Part shown: one piece after another, positions 34,175 to 47,200 of the stretch
Position numbering within the stretch: position 1 is the first letter of the stretch
How the letters are laid out: every line of letters starts with the position of its first letter
Origin: Solanum dulcamara
Taxonomy: Eukaryota; Streptophyta; Magnoliopsida; Solanales; Solanaceae
Length of the DNA stretch: 64,000 nucleotides
Assembly (NCBI RefSeq): GCF_947179165.1
Contig: NC_077244.1
Span: forward strand, 71,656,144 to 71,720,143
Direction of reading: 5' to 3'
The notes under the pieces: model-generated
Database searches by the model: none
What the model saw: the letters and a program-made list of their open reading frames with translations, nothing else
What the model was told of the DNA's origin: nothing
Translations under genes and position numbers: made by a program

Positions 34175-37100
34175 TTTCTCCGGTAGCTATTGCTCTTTCT
34201 TCGGAGAAAATGATGAATTTGGAAGGGTAAAGGGCGTGTGGAAAAGAGTAAAAGAGAGATGGAATTTCTTGGCGCAAGTGCACAGTTAGCCAATTTCCGG
34301 ACATGCTACATTTTTGCTAGTTTAGTCCCTTTATATTAAAGTACGCATTAAAAGTTTGATTTGTCAAGATCCAACTTACGATATATGGTTTAAAATTTAA
34401 TTTTAAGGTCAGATTTTAAACTTATATATCTAAAGTTTAAATTATAATCTTCATTAATACTTGATGTTGTTGAACTATTTAAATTACATTCACTTGAATT
34501 AAATTCATTTTTCATAATTGAAATTCAAGATTTAATTTTTTCTAGTTTGTAACTATGATAAATTTTAAATGGCGTCCTAGTTGACTCCATAAAGTCTTGT
34601 TCAAGGAGTTGTTGAAATTATTTCATTTATGATTTTGACAAGCTTTACTTCAATTAGTGTATAATATATTTGAAACATTATAATAGAAATACAGTAACTA
34701 AGAAGAAGAAGAAAAGGCGAAAAAATATATTTGTCTAACTTTTGCCAACATTGGTTATCATTTAAATATTGAACTGAGTGTTTTTTTTTTTAGGTGTTGA
34801 ACTGAGTTCATTTACAATGAAAATTGAACCTAAAATATCTTCATACAACACAATTCAATTTCACTTTGATGACTTTAAATTAATATGATTAGTTCTTTTT
34901 TGGATCAATTGATAATGTGAATATTATCTTAAAATATTTTAAATGTGAGTTAGAAAAAAGTTGCTAGGCATTTTGATTTTTTTCTATTTTGACTTTTATG
35001 TTTGTAATTCTCATGGACTTAATTGATGTGTTAAAACACCTCAAATTTTAAGTCATGCATGTCATATGTTGTTAGTCTGATCGACATCGGGTTCTAATCT
35101 AGTACTATAAGTGACAAAGGATTAGGTAAACAGATTGACTTGTTTCGTGTAATTTTAGGATTGACACGTGAAATTTAAATTATTAATTCACTCCAACATT
35201 GCTTATTCTTATAAAAAAAACAACTGTAGAAAGCGAAATAAATAAAATTTTGACTTATTAAATTGTGAAGAAATAAAAAATGCAAATTAAACAATTCTGT
35301 TCTACTAGAGAATTTGGTAGACAAGCTGAAAAAATATATATAGTTTTTTTATTTTAAAAAAACGACTTTATATCATGTTTTAAAAAAATACAAAGCTCAA
35401 AAATAAATAATAGAAAATTTACTTTATAAGCTACTCATATACTTAACAATCTCAATTTTTTTCGAAAAAATAAAAGCATCGTATTTCAAAATCTTAGGTA
35501 TTTATTGCAAATCCATATTATTTGGACCATTAAAGGCAAAACATGAAAAATTGAACGAGAAGGGAGAGGAAAAAGTTTAGACAATCACAAAAAGATATAA
35601 TTTTTTTCACTTTTTAGCAACACAAATGTTTCATCTTATCATCGACTTAGTGGACAACTATACCAATGTTAAAATTTATATTACAAGTTAATTATCTCAA
35701 TCATTTAGGCGTTGAAATGCTATTTACATTCCTATAATATTTGTGGTTGGTAGATAAATTTTAAAATATTAGTTAACTCCAATTATATGAAACAGAATTG
35801 TAACGGACGAAATTACAACAAAAGCTAACGACTACAGTGCACCTAAAAAGAGTAATGACAAGTACGAAATTCACTTATTCTAATTTATGTGACACTATTT
35901 GATTTTTAAAAATCAAACAATTTAATTTTGATCATGAATTCGGACATAGAATCTAATTATTTTTTTTGAAATAAAATTTACACTATTGAAAACTAAGTTA
36001 CAATAATTGATAAATCAAAATATTTTGAAAATATAAAAAAAAAAATACGATCAAAGAAAGACTTATTTGGATCTCAAAATTCGAAAGGTACCACGTAAAT
36101 TGAAACAGAAAAAAATGACATTTTATGTTTCCTGCCTTTAGGCATACCCAATCTTTGAAGGAGAAAAATAAGAGAAACTAAACAAACTCGATTGAAAATT
36201 TTTTCTTGTATATTTTTATAAACTATTGTATACATTGTTGTATTTATTTATACTACTAAACTAGTGACTGAAAATGTAAATTCTATACTGTATAATAAAT
36301 GTAAATAAATCTGCAAATTATCCTAACTAACTTTGTCTCATTCAAGTGTCAATTTATATTATATGTAGAGTGTATGTTAATTATACTATGTGTCACATTA
36401 TTGGGCTGAAGAGAAAGTAATTCAGTTTGTGTGCACCGGAGGCTCAAGTTTGAACCAAGTTTAATATGAGCCCAATAATGTGTAAAGTTCAGAAGCCCAA
36501 ATGTGTTTGGTCCAAAAATTGTTGAACTTGAGTCAACATAAACTCTTGTGTTTTGTTCATCTTTTTCAAAAGCTACTTAGAAGCTTCTTGAACAATGGAA
36601 GATATTTCATCAATCTTTAGATAAGTGAAAGTTTGGATGGATTAAATTACGAATCAAATAATATTGCATGATTGACAAAAACAATAGAGAAAACTTATAG
36701 TAAGAATTAGGAGACAACGTAATGCGACGTTCTCCTATAAATTGAGAAAAGAATTGCTTGGCAAATGGAGGAAGTTGAAGAGCGTTAACAAAAAGTTTCA
36801 ATTCGCTCAAGGTTGAGCGAACAATCTGTTTTGATGCGTGTTTTTAAGGACGTGTCCTTTTGGTTCATTGAGTTGAAATTTAGGTCTTTTAGGCGCCTAG
36901 CTCGCTTGAAGAAATTATTTTTAAAATACAAGCCCTTATGTGGTTGGCCTATTTTTATAAACAATCATCCTTAACCTAGTTTTGCATATATACTACCCTA
37001 TATTATTTTTATTAGATAGATTATTTTGGAAATTATGAATATTCACTTGAATAGTGAAACTCTCGAGAGAGTTGAATCTTGACAGTGTTGATGAGATCGC

Positions 37101-37930
37101 TCGCTAGATGAATCATTCCTTTGGGTATCTGTATAGCTTATATGCTTGTTTGGTATTTTTTTTGGATAAAGGATTTTGATTTTCATATAATCATTATTGT
37201 CTATTAATTCCAATCTCATGTCTTATTTTTGATCCTTTATCTTTATTTTCTATTCTTAAATTTAGGATTTAAAATTTTGCATTTAGATATTATATATTAC
37301 TTCTCAAACTTTAATTACTTATCCTTAATTTCAGTCTTCACTGCACATGTTCTTAAGATCACATATATGAAAAAGCAAAGTGTTGAGCAATTTTTGTTCA
37401 TTTCTTCCCATGACTTTAGCTGAAGGGAACGTTTTTGCTATGACAAAATTCTAAGGCTTATTATTCGGAGTTTTAATGCACTTCACTTTATAAAAATTAA
37501 ATAAATCAAACTATTTATGTATTTTATAAGTACACTTTTGACAATAAAAAATATGTTTCTCTTTCTCTTTTTAAAAAATTAAAAATCGAATAAGAATACG
37601 AGTTTCAACTTTTTTTCTAAAATCTGAACGATAGTGTAGCTCTCATTTGCATTGTCAGATTAAAATATATATTTGAGGTTTGCCTTGACATATGTCTTCC
37701 TCCTTACTTCTTTTTCAACAACAAATTTTTGGATTCATAAAAAGTTTTTCTAATTATCTTTGTTATATAATTAAATTCCTTGTCGCATAATTTTTTTAAA
37801 AAACAATTTATATTTTGAAAACTCACCTATATAACGATGCATAATAAGGGAAATTGTGCTCATCTACCAGGTTACATTTTTTGAACTCAAATTCCACTTA
37901 TTTACCTGGTAATAATTGTTGTTTTTGATA
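34175..37930. other. Intergenic region upstream of the J-protein gene
   Basis: The first ~150 bp next to the J-protein ATG probably hold its leader and promoter. The rest is AT-rich. A MITE-like stretch at about 35880-36105 (tatgtgacactatttgattt ... tcgaaaggtaccacgtaaat) was noticed but its ends are not certain. The stretch 36400-37130 is less AT-rich but has no supportable gene; the minus-strand frame 36810-36610 looks like chance. Confidence 0.45.
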
Positions 37931-38186
37931 CTCTCTTAGTTTCAAAATAAGTTTTATCATTTTAATAATAAATTATTTTAAAATAATTATCTATTTAAGA
38001 ATTCAAGACAACATCTTATTTCTAACCATTCCATTTTTTATATTAAATAACTATTTTTTTTAATAGTGTTCAATTCTCAAAAAAAATCTGATAAATAGAA
38101 ATAACTTAGTAAATGATATATTATATTTATTGTTTTTTTAATAAGAGTAAAAAAATTGAAACGATACTTATTTTAAAACAAAGGAG
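37931..38186. mobile_element. Stowaway-type MITE
   Basis: The left end is CTCTCTTAGTTTCAAAATAAG-like. The right end in reverse reads CTCCTTTGTTTTAAAATAAG. TA flanks both sides (37929-37930, 38187-38188). It is 256 bp and non-coding. Confidence 0.65.
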
Positions 38187-38261
38187 TAATTCTTTTAGTG
38201 CCGTCTTTGTTGCATTTTAATCTTAGCTTCCTAGCTCATCATTTTTAAAAAAAAAATTACA

Positions 38262-38432
38262 ACTAAGAGCTGGTTTGAATGTTTATTTTTTAACTTTTAG
38301 AAATGTTTGACAAATCAAAAAAATGCTTAAAATTTACAAAAGATAAATTAAAAGTTAAAAGTTGCCCCCTATATTTTTTCCTTTTTGACTTAAAAGTCAT
38401 TTTTTAAAACCAATCCAAACGGCCTCTTAACT
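38262..38432. mobile_element. Small MITE with complementary ends
   Basis: The left end aagagctggtttgaatgtt and the reverse of the right end (ttaagaggccgtttggattg) are similar. The interior carries aacttttag and ttgacttaaaagtc in opposite orientations. The class is unproven. Confidence 0.45.
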
Positions 38433-39244
38433 CTCTTAAAAAAAATTATTCTAAGTCTTTTTTTTCTTTAAGTGCTTCATTTTTTTTGCCTCTTTGATAA
38501 TTTGAACTCACAATTTTAATATTAAAAGTAAATAATACTTATCGATCGATAATTTGTCATAATTATCATTAATTGATTAGGTAAAAAAAGAGATTATTTT
38601 GCTGAATTGATCAAGCTACAGTGTTAGTATAAAAATCATATACCCTATCAACACACACAATCTTAGTTATTTTGTCGTTCTTCTACTTCTTCTTTAATCA
38701 GTTGAATACTATACTACTTGAACATAAAATTAAATGTGTCAAAATGAATTGGGTTAATAAATAAGTAGGTTATTAATTCATTAGAAAATTATTTGAACTG
38801 AAACATATTGAGCTAACATATAGTGTGGATTTACCCTTTTGTTACCAAATCGAATTAAAAATAAATAAATCTTAATACTGGTTTTTAAATTTTCAAAAAT
38901 GTCATGTGGCTTAAAAAAATTACCTCATCTATTTTTTTGCCCCCAGACCTGATTCAATTAAAAAAATCTATTCTTCATCTATTCAAATCGAATCCAAAAC
39001 CATTTTATATATGAGTAAATGAGGAATTGATTTTTTTTCCATTTGAGTCAGGTCTAGAGGTGTAAAAAAAGGGGCGAGATAATCTTTAAAAGCCACGTGA
39101 CATTTTTGAAATTAGAAAATCAGTATTATAATTTTTTCTATTAAGTAAATATAAATATGTTAATGAAAATGATAAATATAGTCCACTTGTTAGATGACAT
39201 GATTATATATACATCACTTTTTTGAATGAGAATATAAGTATGTT

Positions 39245-39305
39245 AGGATGGACTTATTTTAAACAGCTTATTAGTTGAAAACTGTTTATAAATTAAAAAA
39301 ATAAT
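39245..39305. repeat. Partial MITE copy split off by a LINE insertion
   Basis: The stretch ggatggacttattttaaaca ... agttgaaaactgtttataaa matches the inner part of the hairpin element at 40236-40288. After the LINE at 39306-40107 the same element continues with attaggtgcaattgac. This was one continuous repeat before the LINE landed. Confidence 0.65.
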
Positions 39306-40107
39306 ACAACAACAACAACAACAAACCCAGTATAATCCCATAATATGGGGTCTGGGGAGAGTAGAGTGTACGCAGACCTAACCCCCACCTTGAAAGGTAC
39401 GGCGACTGTTTCCGAAAGACCCTTGGCTTTAAGAGAGGACAAGATAAAAGGTCAGATAGGGGCAAACATATAGAAAACAAGATGAAAATAGGAATAGCAC
39501 AAGGGAAAGTCGTGGTAGAGTGGTACGGGAAGAAAGAGGCATAACTACAATAAATAAATAAATAAATAAATAAGATAAGATAAGATAGATAAGACAGTCA
39601 AAGTACAACGGCGCCACAACTATAAACAGCAATACAATGCAGAAATCAAAAGGCAATAAACAATGAGCAGAACTACAACTACTATGGTGCAAAAGATGAA
39701 TCGCTTAGCCTTTAATCCTAATTTGAGTCTTCCACAAAGGAAATTATAGTGTGCTAATGCGCCTACTAATAGGGTAGGATAACGCGACTATGTACTAGCC
39801 TTCTATCCGAATGCGGGTCCTCCACACACTCCTATCTAAGGTTATGTCCTCGGTAAGCTGTAACTGCGCCATGTCTTGTCTAATCACCTCTCCCCAATAT
39901 TTCTTCGGCCTACCCATACCTCTTCTGAAGCCATCCATGACCAACCTCTCACACTTCCTCACTGGGGCATCTGTGTCTCTCCTCTTCACATGCCCAAACC
40001 ACCTAAGTCGCATTTCCCGCATCTTGTCTTCCACTGAGGCCACTTCTACCTTATCCCGAATAGCCTCATTTCTAATCCTGTCGCTCCTGGTATGCTTAAA
40101 AAAAATA
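39306..40107 (-). mobile_element. RTE-type LINE, 5'-truncated
   Basis: On the minus strand it ends in (TTG)n at 39306-39323. The frame 40094-39795 encodes the same C-terminal RT region as the copy at 31006 ([51 protein letters not shown]). The A-rich sequence aaaaaaataata at 39294-39305 and 40108-40119 is the likely target duplication, though its low complexity makes it less certain. The copy starts later in the ORF than the one at 31006. Confidence 0.8.
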
Positions 40108-40128
40108 AAAAAAATAATAATTAGGTGC

Positions 40129-40495
40129 AATTGACTTATAAGCTGCTTATAAGATGTTTTCAGTTTTTTTTGAGTTTTTGGCTAGCCAACTTAAAGTCAT
40201 TTTGTGTTTAAAACAAGTTCCAATAAATTATTAGATTTGTTTGGATGGATTTATTTTAAACAACATATTAGTTGAAAACTGTTTATAAATAAATAAAAAA
40301 ATTAATTAGGTGCAACCCAACTTATTTTTTTTTACTGATAAACGATTTTCAATTTATAAACTACTTAAAATGAATCCATCTAAACAAATCTAATTATTTA
40401 TTGGAGCTTATTTTAAACACAAAATGATTTTAAGTTGGCTAGTCAAAGACTCAAAAAAGCTGAAAACATCTTATAAGCAGCTTATAAGTCAATCC
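40129..40495. mobile_element. Hairpin MITE with near-perfect long arms
   Basis: The arms 40131-40163 and 40460-40492 are perfect reverse complements over 33 nt (ttgacttataagctgcttat...). Pairing continues with few interruptions through tggctagccaactta / ttaagttggctagtca, gtgtttaaaac / and ttgtttggatgga / tccatctaaacaa to a central loop near 40290-40350. Non-coding. It lies about 500 bp upstream of the TATA box of the ubiquitin-hydrolase-related gene. Confidence 0.85.
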
Positions 40496-41000
40496 AAATT
40501 GGCTCTACATCTACTTTAAATTACAAAGTTGAAAAGTATATTTACCCTTTTTTCCTTATTTTTTTTACCTAATAAATCACCCCTATTATATTACAACTAT
40601 ATACAACATATTAAATTAATTTTTTTTTAAAAACATATACTTTTAAAATTATTTATAAAAGTTTATCATTGATCAATCTGATTTACATATAATCAAATTT
40701 TAAATAAATCAAAATAAGTTAGAGTCAACAAAAATAAACTAATCATTCATTCATCCAAAACCTAAATGAATTGAATGAATCCTGATTTTAAGGCTAGGTA
40801 ACAAAATCTCAAAACAAATGATAGTAATAATTACAAGTCCAAAAAATATAAAAATGTCCTAAAAATTGCCACCCCAGCATTTTGTCCCTTTTTCCCCCAC
40901 TAAAGTCCATTTCCCTCCCCAAAAAGCCCCAAAGCTCAGTAATAGTACATATCTTCCCAAACATCGCCTTCCCACCTACTCACCCCCCGCATATCTTCAA

Positions 41001-41258
41001 CCTCTATATACCCCCCCCCCCTCACGCGAGAGTGACACTATCCATACGTAGTTACCTATACGTATATTTAATTTATACTCCCCAATCGATTGTTAGTTCC
41101 GATTCCGACGTTGCTTTCTTCGCCGGTAAGTATCTCTATCTGCTGTGTATCGATATAAGTATAGTTAGATAATTAATCTGTGCAATTGCTAGATTTTGTA
41201 TATGGATATGGAATAGGTTGTATATGCCTTCGATTAAATCGACGTAGGCGAAATTTTG
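41001..41258 (+). promoter_or_regulatory. Promoter and leader of the ubiquitin-hydrolase-related gene
   Basis: A TATA box (tctatata, 41003-41010) is followed by a C-rich run. About 30 bp further on, the transcription start is expected near 41035-41040. A strong donor gccg/gtaagt at 41125/41126 and acceptor candidates ending at 41216 (ggaatag) or 41247 (cgtag) suggest a leader intron just before the ATG at 41259. Confidence 0.55.
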
Positions 41259-44200
41259 ATGGGGCACAAGAAGCGAACCGTCGCTCCTCGCTCCAAACCC
41301 TCAAGTTCACCGGCGGCGGTCTCCGAAGACGGGTCACCGCCGTCGATTGATGCTGACCTAAAGCTAGTTTCAACGATTCCTTCAATTACGAATGGATCCT
41401 TGAGTAGAAACGATGCTCTAGCGGTAATTGATTTCGAGAACAATAGTTCATCGTCGTCAGCTTCTTATGCTTCAATTAAGCTTGAATGCGAGCGTGCCCT
41501 AACCTCACTGAGGCGTGGCAACCATACGAAAGCCCTAAGGTTGATGAAGGACTTGTCTACTAAGCATGAGAATTCCCCTCATTCTGCACTGATTCACCGC
41601 GTCCAGGGCACAGTTTGTGTGAAGGTGGCCTCTATTATTGATGATCCTAATACGAAGCAGAGACATCTGAGGAATGCAATTGAGAGTGCTAGGAAAGCAG
41701 TGTCACTGTCTCCCTACTCAATTGAGTTTTCACATTTCTATGCTAATCTGTTGTATGAAGCTGCAAATGACGGGAAGGAGTATGAAGAAGTTGTGCAGGA
41801 GTGTGAAAGAGCATTGGCAATTGAAAACCCCATTGATCCCGCGAAAGAGAGCTTACAGGATGAGAGTCAACAGAAGATCTCCTCACCTGAAGCTCGAATA
41901 TCTCATATACATGGTGAGCTTCACAACTTGATTCAGAAGTCGAATTTTGCTTCCATTTCTACTTGGATGAAGAATATAGGTACCGGGGAGGAGAAATTCA
42001 GGTTAATTCCAATTAGGAGGGTATCTGAGGACCCAATGGAATTGAGATTGGTTCAGGGAAGAAGGCCAAATGAAATTAAGAAGGCAACTAAGACACCTGA
42101 AGAGAGGAGAAAGGAGATTGAGGTTAGGGTAGCTGCTGCTAGGCTGTTGCAACAGAAGTCAGAAACTGTCAAATCACAGAATGATGGAGATAAAGGTTTG
42201 GATTCAACAGCAGGATCGGGTCAGAGAGCAGGTGATAGGAGGAAGAGTGGAAATGCAAAGAAGAATGCTTCTTCCACGGAGAGACGGAATTGGGTGCAGT
42301 CATATTGGAATTCCATAAGTTTGGATGTGAAGAAAGAATTGCTTAGAATTAGAATTTCAGATCTTAAGACACATTTTAGTATTTCTAAGGATCGTTTGGC
42401 TATTGAAGTACTATCTGATGCTCTTCCATTTGCCGAAACCCATAAAACATGGAAGTTCTGGAGATGTTGTCGGTGCAATGAAAATTTTGCTGATTCTCAA
42501 TCACACGTTCATCATGTTGTGCATGATCACATGGGAGCTTTGCTGCCTAAAATGCAGTCAGTTTTGCCTCAAAATGTTGAGAATGAGTGGGCTGAGATGC
42601 TTCTGAACTGTTCTTGGAAACCATTAGATATTAGCGCGGCAGTGGAAATGCTTGATAAGCAATCAAGATCTCAAGTCCATGGTTTTCTAGATGAGTCCTA
42701 TGGAAGAGATGATGGGGAGGGGCCTAAGGATGGCTATTTGGAGGCTTTCTGCCATGAAGACGAATGGGACTCGTCCCCCAGAAGGAAGAGAGTAGGGGAT
42801 CGACTCGATGGAAATATGGTTGAGAGCAGAAAAAATGATAAGATCTCAGATATTGACGATATGGATTGTGATGAAGATGGTGGTCCAAAGATTTGTGTAC
42901 TTCCTGAAGACTTGCCACTGTCTGATGACCTTGAGCGAGCAAAGCTTCTTGAAAGAATCCGTGCTGTTTTTGAGGCTCTTATTAAAAATAAATATCTTGC
43001 TTCAACTCACCTCAGCAAGGTTATGCATTATGTGGTGGAAGAGCTTCAGGGTCTTCCTTTTGGCTCTCAACTTCTTAATTACAATATTGATCAAAGCCCT
43101 CTGTGCATATGCTTTTTGGGTCCCGAAGAACTGAAAAAGGTACTAAAATACTTGCAAGAACTTTCTCATTCTTGTGGCTTAGGGAGGTATCCTGAGAAAA
43201 TTGGTGCTGTGGATGAAACAAGCAATGGATGTCATGGAATTGACAACCTAGAGAAAATAGTTTTCAGTGAGGACAGCTCGTGTTTGCTGTTTGATCAGCA
43301 TTTCCTGCAGCGCAATCTTTCTCCCAGCTCATATCCTGATGCAGTTTCTAATGACAGAAATGCAGCAATTTTGTCTGGTAATCAGTATCAAGATGGAGTC
43401 TTAATTGACCCAGACACATTATTGTCCTGGTTATTCACTGGTCCATCAAGTGTTGCAGCTTTGGCATCATGGATGCGTGAAAGAGAAGAGAAAGGTCAAC
43501 AAGGTATGGAAATTCTCCGATTGCTTGAGAAGGAGTATTACGACCTCCAGGGTTTGTGTGAGAGAAAATGTGAGCACCTAAGTTACGAGGAAGCACTGCA
43601 GGCAGTGGAAGATCTTTGCTTAGAAGAGGGTAAAAAAAGAGAACATGAAACGGAATTTGTCCGACAAAGATACGATTCTGTCTTGAGAAAGCGACGAGAA
43701 GAACTCATAGATAGTGACAACGACACTACAAGTATCAGCAATAGGCCTGAGTTGGATGCTATATCAAATGTTCTGAAGGAAGCAGAATCTCTCAATGTAA
43801 ATCAATTCGGATTTGACGAAACTTACGGTGGTGGAACATCTCAATTTTGTGACTTGGAGTCTGGCGAAGAGGATGATTGGAGACCGAAGGACTACCTTCA
43901 TCAGGTGGACTCTAGTGTGGAAGTTGCAATACAGAGACAGAAGGAACATATCTCCATTGAGGTTGGTTGATCAGTTTAGTCTAATGTTCTTTTTCTTTTT
44001 TCTGCGTTGTTTGATCTTACAATTTCATGGACGCAGCTTAGCAAAATTGATGCACGAATCATGCGGGTGGTTACCGGGATGCAGCAGTTGGAATCGAAGC
44101 TTGAGCCTGCTTCTGCCCAAGATTACCGTCGGATTTTAGTGCCTCTATTGAAATCATTTCTGCGGGTATCTGCTGTTGTGATGTACCTATGTTGCTCTTA

Positions 44201-47200
44201 GATTCTTTTACTGCTATTTGTCCTCCTATCTTCTTGTCGTTTCGCCTTTCTCATTCTTCGTATGATTAGAATGATTGCTTTTTCTTATTCTTAGGCACAC
44301 TTGGAGGACCTGGCCGAGAAGGATGCTACTGAGAAATCTGATGCTGCAAGGGAAGCTTTTCTGGCTGAACTTGCTCGTGATTCCGAGAAGAGTTCAAGTG
44401 GGGGAAATGAGAAGTCTAAGCATGCCCATGAAAAGACAAAGGACAAGAAAAAGAAACAAGAGTATCGAAAAGCAAAGGATTCAAAGGTTTGAGCTGTGGG
44501 TCTGATTTTTATTTCTGAAGCAGTTGTTTACGTGTATTGCTGGGTGATGTTTCCTCTTACCTGTGCAGCCTAACAGTGGTAATGAATTGCATGTGCTTCA
44601 CCTTGAGACTGTGGATCATGTGTATGTCTCTTCCTAGTTCCTAACAGCATATTTCTCCATTTACATACTCTCTAGTTATGCATCTGAGCAAATCATTTAC
44701 GGCCTTTAATATTTCCAAGTGTATGTTTTGGTGCAGCTCCTCTCCACTTGCTCATGATGGAGATGATCAAGAGAGTGAAATTCCTCAAACTGGTAATTCC
44801 TTAGATCTACAGGAAGAGGAGTACAAACGTATGATTGAACTTGAAGCCGAGGAAAGGAAGCTTGAAGAAACTTTGGAGTATCAAAGAAGAATTGAGAATG
44901 AGGCTAAGCTGAAACATCTGGCTGAGCAACATAAGAAAACTGCAAGAACAATTCAAGAGAATATGGATGCAGCTACAAATCCCGACTCTTACCCATATCA
45001 AAAAATGAATCATGATACTTACTTGAAGGGTTGTGATATTGATCAGAAAATCAAAGAGCAATGGAAGAGTAGTGAGAAGGTTAATACTCTGATTGGCTTT
45101 TTTCTGTTAGAAAGTTTTAAATTCTGGATTTCTTATATCGTTAGAAGTTAAAACTAAGGCCTTAAAATGCCTTGGTGTTATTTTCGAGGATGCTGCTAAA
45201 ATTTTGTTGGCCTTATGAAGTGATTGTAACATGTGACTTTCCTTGATGCAGAACAATGTACTATTAAACAGTTTAGAAGGTCTTTCAAAGAACTTTCCGG
45301 AAAAAATGTCACAAAGAGATGGTATTTACCTTGATTGTTACAGGAATAATTTATGCTTCCCAAATAATCTGTACCAAATGTTCCAGGGTTAGGATGATGT
45401 CATCTGAACATGCTATCATTTTTTCTCTTGTTCAGGATTGTCAAACAAAGGAACTCCAGAGGATGGTATATTGATATCTGATAAGCGATCTGGAAGAAAA
45501 GGCAGGCGCCAGAAAGATTTGTCTAAACTTAGTGAGGGGAATTATCAACCTGGTTCTTTTGAAAGGGAAAATACTGAAATTAGTGAATCAAAAGCTCTGG
45601 ATTCTTCACATGGTGAGCTGCAGTTGTTTGCTTAACTTTTATATATTTGGCTGCTTCTGCTTTTCTGAATGATGACTTCTCCTTTGCTTCTCTAACTTGA
45701 TTGGGTGGTTGATGCTTTTGCATTTTATGCTAGTTGGTCTTATTTTTACTTGTAAAGGAAAGTTGGTAGTGTTAGAAATCACAGGGCATTTCCTCGTTTT
45801 AGAAAAAATGAACAGTTTCATGTTGGAGGGTATTTCTTACATGGTGGATGACTGTTATGTAACCCGTGATTAACTGTTCTTAGGAAGTGTTTGTTTTATA
45901 GTTCAAATTCATTCTTGATTCTTTATCATTTGGTGTTCAGTAGTTTGCTAAATATGCAAGGTGAACATGGGATCAATGTCAGTGCCTAACGTTGGTAAAA
46001 GCTTCGGGATTGTTGAGGAATGACATTCATGTGATAACTCCGCCTGTGTCGTAGTTAGTGTCTTCTCTATAACACAGCCGGTCCCAAGCCCGGAGAAAGG
46101 AGGAGGGTTGTTTTGTTAACCCAATGACTAAAACACAACATTTCTTTTAAATATTGAAACAAAGAGTTCATTTATTCAATTGATCAAAGATAGATTACTA
46201 GGTTTAAATGTTATGATGGCTTTTAGTATGGGTACTTTTGGGTCGATTTTGTTCTTATAAACTGTCACTTCTAAAGTTAGACCACATCCTGTATTTGAAT
46301 CTTTGAAACAAACAAATCTATGCCCAAGCTAATTTTGTGTTAGTAACAGTGATTGGTTAACTCAATCATCTCTTTCCATTTCTTCATTGGTTAAACTTTA
46401 AAGTAGCAAGTCATCTTGGTTCAGATAAGTGATATAGTAATTGTGGCATTACTTCGTCATACTCAAGCTGGTGTGTTATGCTGTAGCTAAACAGTGAGAG
46501 TACAATTTAGTACCAACTCTATGAACAAAATTGGTGGAGTCACTTTCTATAAAAGAAACTTTAGGAGTTGCACTCAGTTTTGGGCCAAATTGAGATCCTA
46601 TCCCTTTTTGATCTCCCCCTCAATCCTCTGTAGACATGTTTTTTAAAAAACAAGCTGGTGGGTGTAAATTGGTGCTCTTCAAATATTTTTTCTTGAAATT
46701 TTAACTACAAACTGTTCTACACTCTGCTTCTGTTGAAGTGAACTAAATTCACTACCATTTGATTTCAACCCCAGAAAATAATGGTACCAGAGATAGTGGA
46801 ACGAAGACATTGAGACAGCTACATGTGGAAGAGGATGATGAAGAAAGGTTCCAAGCTGACCTTAAGAGAGCTGTACGCCAAAGTCTTGGTATGTTTATTT
46901 ATCTTTCATTTCTGGGAACAAGTTCCCAAGATAGTTTTAATGTTTGTTTAACCTAGGGTTTTCTTTATATTTTGGGGAATTAGTAGTCTAGGTTGTTCTC
47001 TATCTGTATATAGTTCACTGCTCAAGCCTGATGATCAGAACACTACTTATCAACCCTCTGTTTCTCCCATCTTCTGTCAATTAAGACCCTTTCTAATGGT
47101 TTCTGAAGGAAAGTGACGTGCTATAGCTTGAAAACTGGTGCCAACTTTTGTTCTTCAACTTGGCTTGAAGAATTAACTGCTTTATATTTTCCATGTCCTG

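Noticed and set aside
41256..41258. An upstream start codon for the ubiquitin-hydrolase-related protein
   Set aside because: The triplet is TTG; the first ATG is at 41259 and gives the expected MGHKKR start.
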